Origin: Diplodia intermedia
Taxonomy: Eukaryota > Ascomycota > Dothideomycetes > Botryosphaeriales > Botryosphaeriaceae
Direction of reading: 5' to 3'
Assembly: GCA_021495925.1 (NCBI GenBank)
Contig: JAKEKT010000055.1
Coordinates: 186,001 to 250,000 of the forward strand
DNA length: 64,000 nt
The notes beneath the pieces were generated by a model. It was not told the DNA's origin. It did no database searches and was given only the letters and a program-made list of their open reading frames with translations. The translations under genes were made by a program, and so were the position numbers. This document shows positions 1 to 10,821 of the stretch, piece by piece (the first letter of the stretch is position 1; every line of letters starts with the position of its first letter).

Positions 1-579
1 CATCCACGCCCCTGACCTTCTGCGCCGCCCGCGCGCCGCCACCGCTCCTCCTCGCGCTCTTTCTCGCCGCCAAAGGACCATGCGTTGTCGATGAGGGGCT
101 TCCTACAGGTGGCGGAGGAGTTGGTTTTCGGGCAGGAGGCGTGGCGGTATCTCAGTCCTGCTACACGAATCTTAATGGCAATGCTATAAACATGGACTCA
201 TCTTTATCTCGAAGGATTGGGAAGCCGAATGGAGGGAGTGACCTCCCCGGCATTGTTGGCGGAACGAGTACCCCGCCTCAGAACGAAAAGGACTGCTTTC
301 CAATCGCGGGAAGGCGATGAACCGATTCAATGAAGCATCACAAGGAAGATTCTGACGCAGTATCTGATGAAAGTCGACCGGTTTCCTTGCGTTCGTTCGC
401 TTTCATGGAGCTACTTGATGTGTGGTTTTTTCAACTTGGTATATCCGCAGGCTTCCATGTTCACTATTCCAACCACCCACGTTAGGTATTTCGGCCCCTC
501 ATCTACTTCGATCAATACAAACACCCTACCAATTCCAAAAACAGACTCACGACCTCGAACCATCCCCCACATATCCCTC
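1..579. other. Left edge, no supported gene
   Basis: GC-rich at first, then ordinary composition. One plus-strand frame is open from about base 3 to 317, and another carries a short open stretch ending near 180. Either could be the 3' end of a gene starting outside the window, but neither shows a motif I recognise. I see no repeat, RNA gene or clear promoter. Confidence 0.4.
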
Positions 580-1389
580 TCACCACCGCCTCCTCACCGC
601 CCCATCCCTCCCCTCAAACTCCCCCACCAACCCCTCCGCCCACACCCGCCCCTCCCCCCCCTCCTCCCCCTCCAACAACTCCACCAACCTCCTCCCCCCC
701 CTCCGATCCGCCTCGCCGCCCTCCGGCTGCACATTCTCCATCCACGTCGTAAACTCCGTCCAGCCCATATTGTACAGCTGCAGATTCACCACCACCGTCC
801 CGACCGCCTCGGCGCGAAACGTCCACGCGTCCCACCCGCGCCGATACGCCGCGCCGTCGTCCGCCACCTCCTTGAGCCACGTCGCGCCCACCGTCACGAG
901 CGTCACGCCCGCCGTCGCCCACGCCGGCGTCGTCGCGATGGCGAGCAGCTCGCGGTCGAAGAACGCCCCGCCGCCCCAGCTGGTGGACGGGAGGATGGTG
1001 GCGCGGTGGTAGGCGACGATTGCGTCGATGGCGGCATCGTCGATGGCGTCGTCGGTGGCGGAGGACGAGGACGAGGGTGACGAGTGAGACCAGAGTGCCT
1101 GCGGCGCGGGGTGGAAGATGTTGTTGGTGGGCCCGTTGTCGCCGCCCCAGGCGCCGTTGGCGACGAGGTCGGCGTGGCAGGCGCGCGATATGGCGAGGAG
1201 CTCGGCGGGGGTGGCGGGGAAGAGGGCGTAGAGCGCGACGAGGCCTTCGCCGGATGACGGCGGAGTACTGGAGGGTCCGTCGGCGGGCGGGAGGGGGACG
1301 AAGTCTTGGATCACGTTGGCGGCGGGCTCGGGGCTGGGGGAGGGGCTGGGGCTGGGGCTGGGGGGTTGTGGTGGTGATGGTGATGACAT
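580..1389 (-). CDS. Hypothetical protein with proline/serine-rich N-terminus (269 aa)
   Basis: Uninterrupted minus-strand frame of 269 residues; I do not recognise the family. The first 25 residues are a Pro-Ser repeat, followed by an acidic/Ser-rich linker with a poly-Ser run near residues 104-111. The globular part (about 120-225) is Trp-rich and ends in a highly charged Gly/Glu/Arg tail. There is no signal peptide and no obvious membrane helix. The GC-rich DNA opens long frames on both strands here; this one is preferred for its ordinary composition and its start just downstream of a non-coding stretch. An antisense frame over the same interval is Arg/Pro junk. Function unknown; probably cytosolic. 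Confidence 0.55.
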   Translation of the reverse strand: MSSPSPPQPPSPSPSPSPSPEPAANVIQDFVPLPPADGPSSTPPSSGEGLVALYALFPATPAELLAISRACHADLVANGAWGGDNGPTNNIFHPAPQALWSHSSPSSSSSATDDAIDDAAIDAIVAYHRATILPSTSWGGGAFFDRELLAIATTPAWATAGVTLVTVGATWLKEVADDGAAYRRGWDAWTFRAEAVGTVVVNLQLYNMGWTEFTTWMENVQPEGGEADRRGGRRLVELLEGEEGGEGRVWAEGLVGEFEGRDGAVRRRW

Positions 1390-1548
1390 TGTTGTGGGAG
1401 AACGGTGGGTAGGCTTGTTGTGGCGGAGAGGTTGGTTGATGTTGAAGGTGCGGATCTGTATATGTATGCTGGCCAGTAACGACGTATATGTTGATGTGCG
1501 TGCAGGCAGCAGGGCGGCCGCTGACGTAGAAGGATTGCCGATCGGTCC

Positions 1549-2145
1549 TTAAAGTGGGGTTCTGCCTTGCGGGTAGCAAGGAAGCCCCAGGTTGCGGCCT
1601 TGGCATTCGAGCAATAGGGACGACAGGACGAAGAAGTCTCTCGGCTCCATGCTTAAATTTGTGATGTTTGACACCAGCATGGCCTTCGCATACGTCTTGA
1701 AAAAATAGGCCACGAAGTACCACATTTCCATTTGCGCGATGTGTATTCCAAGGCAAGTTCTGGGTCCCCAACCGAATGGACTGTATATATACAATTTTTT
1801 GCTTGTCCATCAAGATTCTACTCTGCATCCAGGAGCCAATGTCAAGCCTAGCCACTGTTAGCCTGCATGAATTGAGTCCGAGACGGGATCATCACTTCTC
1901 GGGGTCTGGCCAAATTCTGGGATCGCGATGAAGAGTCAGGCCCGCGTGCTGACCGTCGTACCTTCGGGAACGTAGAGTTTACCGCCACCAAGCGCTCCGC
2001 TCCCCACTAGTGGAGTGTGTGGATGAGGTCCCAGTACATCGCCGTACAATCACATCGATTCCAGGATGACCACGTTGAGCTCTGGAAGCTGCTCGATGTC
2101 CCCAGTGGTGAAATCATCGTCTGAAATACTGGTCTGAATCTCTGT
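1549..2145 (-). pseudogene. Cytochrome P450 C-terminal relic
   Basis: The minus strand carries the haem-binding signature FGWGPRTCLG (the FxxGxxxCxG cysteine loop) near 1740-1780, followed by the usual helix-L continuation and a stop at 1549. Upstream in a neighbouring frame are a PEGTTVS-like beta-strand segment and the helix-K region, where the first Arg of ExxR is replaced by a TGA at 2050-2052 (CGA to TGA). A further stop lies in the PERF-like region and a frame change separates the two pieces. No N-terminal P450 half is visible upstream. A functional P450 would need about 500 residues. It is therefore a decayed 3' fragment of a haem monooxygenase gene, outside the main RIP block. Confidence 0.8.
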
Positions 2146-2611
2146 ATGCTAAAACCACCACCAGAATTTCAAACATTCCCGTTTAGAATCGGCTTATTGG
2201 GTCTAACCCGCACTCTTCCAAAGAAAGATGCTTGGTTCATGCCAAGAAGCGAGATCGGAAAGAGAGCACAGCAGTATGCTATTGCCACGTTCCCAAGCGT
2301 GCACTGCAGCCACACATTCAGAAGCCTTGCCTCTAAGATATTGACACGTTTACATATGGAACAGAATCGTCGATCCAATTCTCGATGCTGCGTACAGCTG
2401 TTTGCGCCCCGCACACGTGGAGCCAATAGGTGGGCGTGTCCGCTGCCCAGTCCAGCCTTGCTTACTACTCAAGACCATCTAACGAATGGAAGAGAGTGGT
2501 TCATAGTGCAACATTGTATTCAGGGGCGTGATTGGCCTTCAATATTGCCGATGATAGCCGGCCTAATGCAAAGATTATGTGTCTGTGCTTTTTACTTTCT
2601 TTCGGGCAGCA

Positions 2612-2620
2612 CTATATATT
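2612..2620 (+). promoter_or_regulatory. TATA-like element for the 2753 gene
   Basis: CTATATATT lies about 135 bp before the ATG at 2753, followed by a pyrimidine-rich leader typical of fungal 5' UTRs. Confidence 0.4.
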
Positions 2621-2752
2621 TTCGCCTTGGTCCACATCAGCTCTGCAGCCATAGAATCCTAGCCCTCTCGCTCAAACGTCCAAGATTTATCTTGCTCACT
2701 TCCGATTTCTTTTTATCACTCAGCTGTCGTCTTACAACCGAAGCCAGTAAGG

Positions 2753-3339
2753 ATGCCTTCAAGAAGGGCCCAGCCTGGCAATGTCACTCGCCCTCCACCC
2801 ACATATACCGCGAATAACGGTGTAAACACCACGGGGGCTGTGCTCCAGCCACCTATGCAGACCACCGGTCCGAACACTACGGGCAATGTCCAGCTTCACC
2901 ACAACCACGGCGGCCAGGAGAAGACTTGCGAGTGCTCGAACTGCGGCAGTAATGTGACGTGCTACAAAGTAAGTTGCTGTATAGTTAGATCTCTAACAAA
3001 CAGCTTTTGTCCGACCGTCATGCTGATTAAGTTAGTGGTGTTGAATAGGAATGTCTTCACATTGGAGAGTTTCTCATGGCACGGGAGAGAGGCAATGTAA
3101 CCGCCGCTAAGCAGCCCCCTTTTTCGAGAAGTGTTCGTATATTTATTGAGAAGTTACTTGAGAAATCGTCAGCGTTCATGATTAAGCCCGATTCGTGCAC
3201 AATCCGGGGGCAGGGAGCGGTGCTCACCTTCCAGCGTGCTCACACCTCAAACCCCCCGTCGCAAGACCCCCCGCATCCCTCCCACCCCAGCGTCCAAAAG
3301 CCCCCGTCACCTCAACGTCCCCAAAAGCTTCACCCATGA
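2753..3339 (+). CDS. Small Cys-containing hypothetical protein (2 exons proposed)
   Basis: Starts at ATG 2753 after a TATA-like box and a CT-rich leader. Exon 1 (2753-2968) encodes an Asn/Thr/Pro-rich segment and then a compact Cys motif, CECSNCGSNVTCYK. A GTAAGT donor follows at 2969, and a likely acceptor at 3047-3048 brings in ECLHIGEF, giving a C-x-C-x2-C-x6-C-x3-C spacing that could bind zinc. The downstream frame runs to 3339 but its tail is Pro-rich and overlaps the 3' end of the opposite gene. An unspliced reading would instead stop at 3100. The start and first exon are supported; the 3' structure is uncertain. I do not recognise the family. Confidence 0.42.
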
Positions 3340-3876
3340 CTCCGCCGACAGCTCCACCGGCTCCCGCCTCCCCTCCATCTCCACCGGCGGGCGCGGCCGC
3401 TGCTCATCATCCATCTCGGCGCAATTCGCCCGCGTCTCCATCTCCAGCACCTCTTCCCCCTCCAACTCATACCTGCCCGTTGCCGACGCCTTCCTCCCTC
3501 TCTTCCTCCTCCGCGCGTATGCCTCTCGTTCCTCTTCGCCTTCGCGCTCGGTCGACTCGTGCCGCCGCCCCATGATGTAGCCCCAGATGGCGATGCTGCA
3601 CAGCAGCCCGACGGACAGCGGCACGCCGCCGGCGATGGTCAGGATGGTGGTCATGGGGAGGCCGGAGTCGTCGTCGACTGCGTCTCGCGCCGGTCGGCCG
3701 CCGGCGGGGGATGTTGTCGGGGACGGATCAGGCACGGCGTCTGCGATTGTGGCGCTGGCAGATGCCGCTAATGAAGGCGTGTATGCCGTGTTCGTGTCGT
3801 CGCTCGATGGCGGCGAGGCTGCCGTGGCGGTGGCGGCGGCGGCGCCGAGGGCCAGCAGTAAGCCGACGATGAGCAT
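3307..3876 (-). CDS. Single-pass membrane protein with signal peptide (189 aa)
   Basis: The start is placed at the ATG at 3876 because it opens directly into a signal peptide (MLIVGLLLALGAAAATATA). A longer frame upstream to 4200 is basic and proline-rich and looks like leader sequence. A Ser/Thr/Ala/Pro-rich extracellular segment follows, then one transmembrane helix (about residues 75-100, MTTILTIAGG...IAIWGYIMG), a basic stop-transfer GRR, and an acidic cytoplasmic tail rich in Glu and Arg. This resembles small fungal type-I surface proteins of the WSC/Mid2-like layout, but there is no Cys-rich WSC domain, so no family is claimed. Plasma membrane location is inferred. Confidence 0.6.
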   Translation of the reverse strand: MLIVGLLLALGAAAATATAASPPSSDDTNTAYTPSLAASASATIADAVPDPSPTTSPAGGRPARDAVDDDSGLPMTTILTIAGGVPLSVGLLCSIAIWGYIMGRRHESTEREGEEEREAYARRRKRGRKASATGRYELEGEEVLEMETRANCAEMDDEQRPRPPVEMEGRREPVELSAESWVKLLGTLR

Positions 3877-5000
3877 CCGGTGCCTCGGGGCGGACGCCGG
3901 GTTCGTTTGGGGCGGTCGGCGTTGAGCATGTCTGGAGGGGAGGGGCGGTTGCTGCCGCGAGATGTGCTGCATGTGTGCAATGGGCGGAAAGCCATTGTTG
4001 GAGTGGGGAGGGAGATGCGCGGGTTTGGCAGCCTTCTGTGGTCGTTTGCGACCGAGGATGATGGTGGTGGGGGCCGTTCTGTTGTATACGAGCCTCGTGC
4101 ATGGGGATGGGGTGCGGGCTGCCAATTTGGGAGAGCTTTGCAGAGCTTTGCCCCGATAATTGGCTTCCGGTCCTAAAACAGAGGATCTAGAAATCTGCAC
4201 ATGCTGATATGCAGTCCCGTGGTTCCTTGTGTCGAATTATCCTCCACCGCGGTGTGTGTTTTCGGGACGCTCGATGGTTGCCCTTGGAAGAACTTTACTT
4301 CGCCTTTTCTTTTCTTTTGGGCAGGGGGAAGCAGCCTCGAAACTTGAAAAATGGATAGTGCTTCTGATTCTCGAACTCAGAGTAATTCTCCTGACTTCGA
4401 TCAGACACGCTCCTTTCCAGCAACCAAAAAGTTACCCGGAGCCACGTTACGCCTTGCGCACCTTTCACCCAGCAAGGCAGCAAGTTAAAGGCCGGGAAGA
4501 TCTATCTCTCAATCCAGCACCTCTTATTATTCGCCATAGATGGTTTATGAGAATATCAGCCTCGGACCAGCCTCCCGATTGCTGCCGATAGGATGCTCCG
4601 CCGGCTCGCATAATTAATCCACACTTAATGTTTAAGCCTTGCAGACAACAGATGTACCCGGCGCTAAAGTCGGCAAAGGCAGTGTACTGGCGGGCCAGCG
4701 GATTGTCACAAGCTAGGGCTGACGATCGCGTACCAGCCTTGCATGGTATCACGACTGCATGCACGACTACTGGACCCGGCTATGCTGTCAGCAAGACCCC
4801 AGTGTGGCTGATGGCTGCCTGCAGACGACTGAAAAATGCTGCAAGCGTGCATTATCTTACATCTCTAAGCCGGGCTCTCCGCTTTCACTCAGCCTCGGGC
4901 TTGCCTGCCCGGCCGCATTGCCCGCTTTCTTCACGGGCGGCTTCCACTGTTGCTCTGGCTCATCACACACCATCCACTCGCCTCGTAGCCAGCGAGCCTC
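3877..5000. other. Intergenic, divergent promoter region
   Basis: About 1.1 kb between the minus-strand membrane-protein gene and the plus-strand STAND-associated gene. Short frames occur but none has a motif, plausible splice structure or coherent composition. It should hold both promoters; I see no unambiguous TATA box. Confidence 0.5.
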
Positions 5001-8000
5001 ATGGATCCAATCTCCATCATTGGTACGGCAATTGGCGTAGCCGCCGTTGCCGTGGAGTTGTCGTTCAAACTACACGAGATTGCGCGGACACTGAAAGACG
5101 CGCCCAGAGAAATCGAAGACATCGCGAGCGAAATGTCGATCCTCACGATGATTTTGGAGAATATTGACGACTGTTTGCATAATCATCGAGATCTATACAA
5201 GGACCGACTCGGCCACGATGTGGTCCAAATATTGATGAGGTTCGGCGCTCTTACGGATGAATTGAAGAGCTTGCTTCTCAACTTGACGCGAAAGAAATTT
5301 GCAAGGTGGCGTTTCTTCAAGAAAAGACCGAGGTTCCAGGAGCTGTTGAAGAAGATGGAGGCGGTGAAAACATCAATGAACCTTGTGCTGAGCGTCATGA
5401 ATCTTGCTCAAGTACATCGAAGACGGTAAGCCGCTCATTGCCGCTTTGACATGTAAGAGATGCTCATTCCTACCAGCGAAGGTCATCCGACCACTAGCTA
5501 TGGAGTGCGCAGGACAGTGGCTGAAAGCATGGTCGAAACCACTCGTCTTTCTGTCGAGAGGCTTCAAAAAGCGGACAATGAAACATTCGAGAGTGATGGA
5601 GCCGGACAAACCCAGATCAGTATCCGAAACGGGCCGCATCTCCAGAACGACACGGCCATTTGGCTATACCGGCTAGTGTACACGTCGGAGCCTTCTCCGC
5701 AAGCCTTCAATTCGGAGGCAAACTCCATCGAGTACGGTCAGATGCACGAAGGGCACAGGTCTGTTGGTCTGAACGGCAGGAAGTCGCACGAGGCACGCGA
5801 TGAAGTAGCTGGAGACAATGGAGAGCAAGAGACTGATGGAAGCGGCGGCACAGAAAGTAAAGAAGACTCAAAATCTGACCTGCATAAGCAAAAGGAAGGA
5901 AGCCGTGGTACTCATGCCACGGAGCATCCGGGAATCCACAACAGCACTACGTTTTCCCTTCCAACCGAAGCAGACGTCGAGAGCGCAAAGCCAGAGATGA
6001 GATTCCAAATGAAGGGCGACGTTTCCCCTCACGACCAATGGCCTGGTACAGCGTACATCGTCAACAAGCTCCTGAACGCATGGACAAGTCTCAGTCAAGC
6101 CCAAATCAATGCCACTGCTTGCCAACCCGGAAGCAATGCCAATGAGTATTGGCGTATCGAGCTCAACAAGGGTATCGAGGACTACAAAGAGCATGGAGAA
6201 GACAGGCTCGACGACAGGGCGACAGAGAAGGTCGAGGGTTCACGTGAAGGCGAGCAAACACCAGAGAATCGACTCCCGAGAATCAATCCATCAAGATACA
6301 AACGCCCCACCAACACCGCTTACAACGACTACGGGGAAGCCTCTTCAGGTGCGCGTGCGAAGACAGGCAACCCTTTCGCCCCGAATGCAAACGTCAATCC
6401 ATTCGGCGTCGCGTATGCGCATCGGCATCGGCCGCCAACGACTTACACGCCACAGTCGTACGGATACCAGCACCGCATGGCCGCTCGACCAAGCTACATA
6501 CCGCGAGCGATAACGCCTCCGGCACCACCGCCGCCGCCACCACCGCCGCCGCCAGGACTCCCCCAGCCCTCCCCAGCACAACCACAGCTCTCCATCAACG
6601 CACAGCTGTCGGAACGCCTGGGCAACATCGAAGAAATCCTCTTGTCGCAGCAGCTGGCGAAGATGCAAGAAGAAACCGAGCAAGCCGCAGCCGACGAGGA
6701 AGCCGCCAAGGCCCTCGCAACCCAGGCGCAAGAGAACCGCTTCAACGCCATCCACGACGAGGTCCAGAACATCATCGCCTACCACAGAGCCCAGCAGGAG
6801 CGCGCCGAGGCGGAAGCGCAGAGCGCGCTCGAAATGGCGAGGCGAGAGAAGGCGGCGAAGGCGGAAGCCGTGCTTGCGGCGGAGCGCGAGAGGGAGGCTT
6901 GGGGGACGGAGGCGAAAGCGGCCGCTGCGCTGGCGCAAAGGCAGAAGGAGGTGTGGGAGCGGAGGGTTGCGGTGGCGGTGGCGGAGGCTGAGGATGCGAA
7001 GATGATGAGGGAGGACGAGCGGCGGAGGGCGGAGGAGGAGAAGGCAGAGATGGTGGGGAAGCACTTGAGGGAGGTGGAGGAGTGCAAGGGTCGCGAGGGG
7101 GCGGTGAGTGCGGCTCTTCGAGGTGAAGGCGCGGCGGGCGGCAGCAGTCGGCAGATGCGCTATGCGACGGGTAGCAGCGTGATGGAGGTCGTTGAAACGT
7201 ATCAGAGCAACACCAAGCCCGTTGTGGAGACCGACGGTATCTTCTCCGGCTTCGTCCAGAACATGAAGGACCTCGGCTTTACTCGGGCTCGGAAGAGTAG
7301 ACGATCTTCGGCCTTGCGTACATCGAACTGGCAAGTATCCCGGAAGTCTTGCTCTGATGATGACCATGACGACGAAGCCAGCGAAGGCGACGATGACCGT
7401 CGCTCCGGAGCCTTGTCCAGCTCCTCTGGGAAAAGGAAATTAATGATACTTACGACCTCGACAGGGAGTCCACCCGAAACACTCTCAGAGGTGGAGTCAG
7501 CAATCGAAGACGCCGGGTACGAGGTGGCTATGCCAAACAGTGTGAACTCTCCCAACAGAGCATTGTCAACCAACATTATCCCTCGTGCCACCTTGCTCTG
7601 GCAGCCGCAAAAGTCATCAATTGGTGGTCAGTTGCTACAGTCCATGACTTCGCTTGGATGGAGCCCGATCTACATGAGGACAACAGGTAAGATTTCCTGA
7701 TCACAGATTCAGGGGGTTCTTGGAGCTAAAAAGTCTCAGCATTTGGGCAGACATGGTTCATGGGACATCAGCCTTTCCACGTATACTTTTTCTCGCCCCA
7801 GTACCGACCGCAAACTGCACCTTCTCCCCCAGAAGCCCGTGCAGACGAGGCTATCACGTACGAATGCTTGGTCATCGGCCGTGACTGGGTGGACGAGTAT
7901 GCGCTGGACCGTTACGGAATTGACTACAAGATTTTGCCATGGAATTCGTTCATGTTGGACTCCAGCATCTCTGCGGTAAGATAAATCGATACATGCTGCG

Positions 8001-8456
8001 AGAATTTAGCAAAACAGCTGAACTGAAACATAGGATGTAATCGACGACCTGGTCAGCATGACGATGCGCATGCGTGAGGTAGGACAGCAGCAGAGGATTC
8101 GATCGTACTTCTCGGAAAGCGCCGCAAGAAGGACAGCCTTACCCGGAAGTCAGGAGCCTTCAGTGGCCGAGTCGGATACTGCCGAAAGCCCTTCATCGGC
8201 CAGTACGGGCTCAGGATGGATATCGGAAGAGGAGGAAGCGGTCGGCGACGAGGACGATTCCTCGGCGCCTGTTGAGACGGATAGATCTGGAGTTGTGTCT
8301 TCGTGGACACACATAAAAAGTTCCTTGCAACGGCTAAGGAGCCTCAGAGTGGCGGGTGGCCAGGAAGAACAGGTTGGTGGTGGCGGAGTTTTATCTTTGG
8401 CAACTCATTTGGCCAAAATTTTCTTTCTGGTTTGCTTGCTTTATCTTTGCGTTTGA
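5001..8456 (+). CDS. STAND-associated N-terminal domain protein with coiled coil (1,097 aa, 4 exons)
   Basis: Proposed exons 5001-5425, 5477-7686, 7740-7975 and 8034-8456; all junctions are GT-AG and keep frame. The protein opens with MDPISIIGTAIGVAAVAVEL and amphipathic helices (residues 1-130), the hallmark of the fungal N-terminal domain found on STAND/NLR-like and related proteins. A low-complexity middle follows, then a polyproline run (near residue 490) and a long Ala/Glu/Arg coiled coil (about 510-680). A conserved-looking region rich in aromatic residues lies near 790-970, and the end is acidic. No NACHT/NB-ARC P-loop or ankyrin/WD repeats are visible, so it has the recognition-type N-terminus without the switch ATPase. 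A role in innate recognition or signalling is inference from the N-terminal domain. Confidence 0.75.
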
Positions 8457-9041
8457 CCATATTCTCTTACATCTGTGATCTGTACGAGGGAGGGCATTAC
8501 ATCATAGGCAGACTTTGGGAGGGCATTGTACCACTGTGATGCTGTACAGTCGCACGTGCTCCCGTGCCAGCGCGGCATTCAAGGACGGCTGTAACGTAGC
8601 TTACAAGCGTGGCTCCCAGCCGGCAGGGATTAGTGACAACGAACGTTGTGACACTGGTTCCAGGCATCAGCCCGCGAGGCTGGCAAAGCGGGGTAGACTG
8701 CGCCCTCTCCTTCCCATTCCAAGGGTGATGCATGCTGCATTTCAGCTGGGCTTGTACGTCGTGCGACAGGCTGCCTACAACACCGCAGCCAGCCAGCCTC
8801 GTCTTTGCTGGACAAACTGTTGAGCCAGCCTTGTGCGCAGCGGCGAGCTATGTGGTGCATTATTCCGCTCATTGTCTCCGGGTCCGTGGGCGTCTGATGC
8901 CTCAAGGTCACATTCACAGTTTTGTAGTACAAGGAGATGCTGTTGTAAGGAACTGACTAAGAAAGTCTCAATTCCTGCAGTCTGACGACTGTTTGCAAGT
9001 TCGAGAGTATCTCTTCCCACAGTAAGATGTGTAACAAGTTG
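8457..9041. other. Intergenic between convergent genes
   Basis: Only short, mutually overlapping frames without motifs. It separates the 3' ends of the STAND-associated gene and the truncated transporter. Nothing else seen. Confidence 0.5.
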
Positions 9042-9815
9042 CTACCGCTGCGATGGAAAAGTGCGGACCTCCTGCATTTCGTGACCCTCTTCGGAGCCCT
9101 GAGCTTCTGACTCGCCATCAAAAGACTCGGCTTCCCAATCATCCTGTTCGTCCGCGTGCCCCAAGGTAGGACTTTTAAGATATTTGCGCTGAAGCATATA
9201 CCTCTTGACCCAAAATGAAAGCTGGCGCAAGCCATGTGACATATGCTCAGAGGTCCTAAGGCTAAACACCTTGTCAAGGTCTTCGAGAGTGAGGTCTTTT
9301 GTCTCCGGAACAAACCTGTACTTGTAAGATAAGTGATTCCGCTGGCGCTTTTACTCGGGAAACCTACAGGAGGATCATGACCCATCCAGCAATGCACCAA
9401 GCGGAGTACCAAGCAAAGGTACCAGCGGGGGTGAAGCTCTTCAAGAACTGTGGGTACGTAATTGCTTTCCCCTCAACAATCAGCAGGCGCTCGCTCTGGA
9501 AGAACCACCTCTACTTACCGAGGATGCCGTTGAACAGCCAAAGCACGGCTGTCGTGATTCCCATTCCTGTTGCGAACCGTAAACATCAGTGCTTTCGGAG
9601 GGATTCCAGGCTTATCCAAGTCACGGCTGTGAAGAGGCATGCTCTCTGCGGAATAGACCTTTGAACATTGTTAGAAAGTTAATGGATGGCGAAGACTTTT
9701 GGGACGAGCGGACTTACGAACGGAACAGGTCCCTCCCCAGGACTGTATGCAGCAGCAAAGAGGTACATGCCCAAAAGTAACAGAGGCGTTTTTCCGTCTA
9801 GTGCTAGTGAAATGG
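9042..9815 (-). pseudogene. 5'-truncated MFS sugar transporter (C-terminal part)
   Basis: Spliced by hand on the minus strand: exons 9718 to about 9815, 9625-9658, 9519-9566, 9368-9464 and 9042-9315, all GT-AG. The product reads through the fungal sugar-transporter landmark YSPGEGPVPF, then VYSAESMPLHSR, a membrane helix, ITYPQFLKSFTPAG, the last transmembrane helix and PETKDLTLEDLDKVF, the classic end of MFS sugar porters, with a hydrophilic tail to the stop at 9042. Only the last three or so of the usual 12 helices are present. Upstream the homology stops where plus-strand kinase sequence begins. The splice sites are intact, so truncation looks recent compared with the P450 relic. It cannot work as a transporter. 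Confidence 0.8.
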
Positions 9816-10721
9816 CGACGAATATGCATCTGCACAGGGAAAAGATACGCCACCGCGACATCAAACCCGGCAACATCCTCATCCACGACGGAAAAGTCAT
9901 CATCTGTGACTTCGGCATCGCGCACGACTGGTCTGAAAGCGCAAGAGACTTCACCGACGGTCCAGTCGATGCGCAAACACGCAAGTACTCTGCTCCAGAG
10001 GTGATTAAGGAGTGGTCTCGTGATCCAAAGGCAGACATGTGGTCGCTTGGATGTGTCTTATTTGAGATCATCACTGTACTCAAGCAAGGCACACTTTCAG
10101 AGCTCCACAAAATTTTCGGGGAAGAACAGGGCAACAAGAACTACAATTACTGTGAGCACCCAGAATTGATTTCGCAATGGATTGAAGAGCTGGGAAAACA
10201 AAATGTGTTCAACGAGCCTCTCCCTTGGATTGCAGAAATGGTAAGATACCGTATTGTTGCTTTTCAGTGATGGCCGTCAACCTGACAAATGGCAACAGCT
10301 CAACACCGAGCCTTCAGACAGGCCTTCCTCGAACAAGCTTCTCAACGAGATACAGGAACAGTCTTTCCGCGCCAAAAGCGAGACCAAATCATACATAGGA
10401 AGACTCTGTGCGAAAAAAGTGTACTCTCCAGAGTCAGAAGGAGAAAAGCCAGGGAAAACAGAGCAAAGTAAAGAGCAATGGGGACTCCGAAAATCATTTG
10501 TCTTGTCGGAGGACTGGAATGGTTTTGCTCCGCCTCCTCCACGGCCAGAACAAAGCAACCAGTTGATCCAGATTGACGATATTCAGAGGAGGGCCTCGCA
10601 AAATGATATCGGAATTCTTTCAGAGGAACCGTTGGATCCTACAGACAGACCACAGTCCGGGCAGAACACTAGCCATACGCCAAACAGCAGCAAACAAGAA
10701 TACTTTGAATATTCATCCTAG
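9816..10721 (+). pseudogene. 5'-truncated protein kinase (C-lobe only)
   Basis: Exons about 9816-10240 and 10299-10721 join in phase 0. Visible motifs are HRDIKPGN (catalytic loop), DFG, a TRKYSAPE activation segment and ADMWSLGC, then the helical end of the C-lobe and a Ser/Pro/Gln-rich tail ending at 10721. The glycine-rich loop and the VAIK lysine of the N-lobe are absent; the frame runs back only into antisense transporter DNA. It is the 3' half of a Ser/Thr kinase gene resembling fungal kinases of signalling or NLR-like architectures. Its 3' end lies about 120 bp from the RIP-mutated block. An unusual expressed C-lobe protein (in-frame ATG at 9686) is possible but unlikely. Confidence 0.75.
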
Positions 10722-10821
10722 ATTGAAGGCTTTTCGGGTCCAACAATATTCCGCGCCGAAATATCAGCTTTCGAAACCCTTTCCCGCAATAGAAGTGGTT
10801 TATGGGAAAAACAGGTTCTAA

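Noticed and set aside
614..1855. 413-codon minus frame overlapping the P450 relic and the hypothetical gene
   Set aside because: Arg/Pro-rich composition driven by GC bias; it overlaps the better frame at 580-1389 and the P450 frame.
2146..2817. 223-codon plus frame
   Set aside because: No motif and erratic composition; it overlaps the promoter and leader of the gene starting at 2753.
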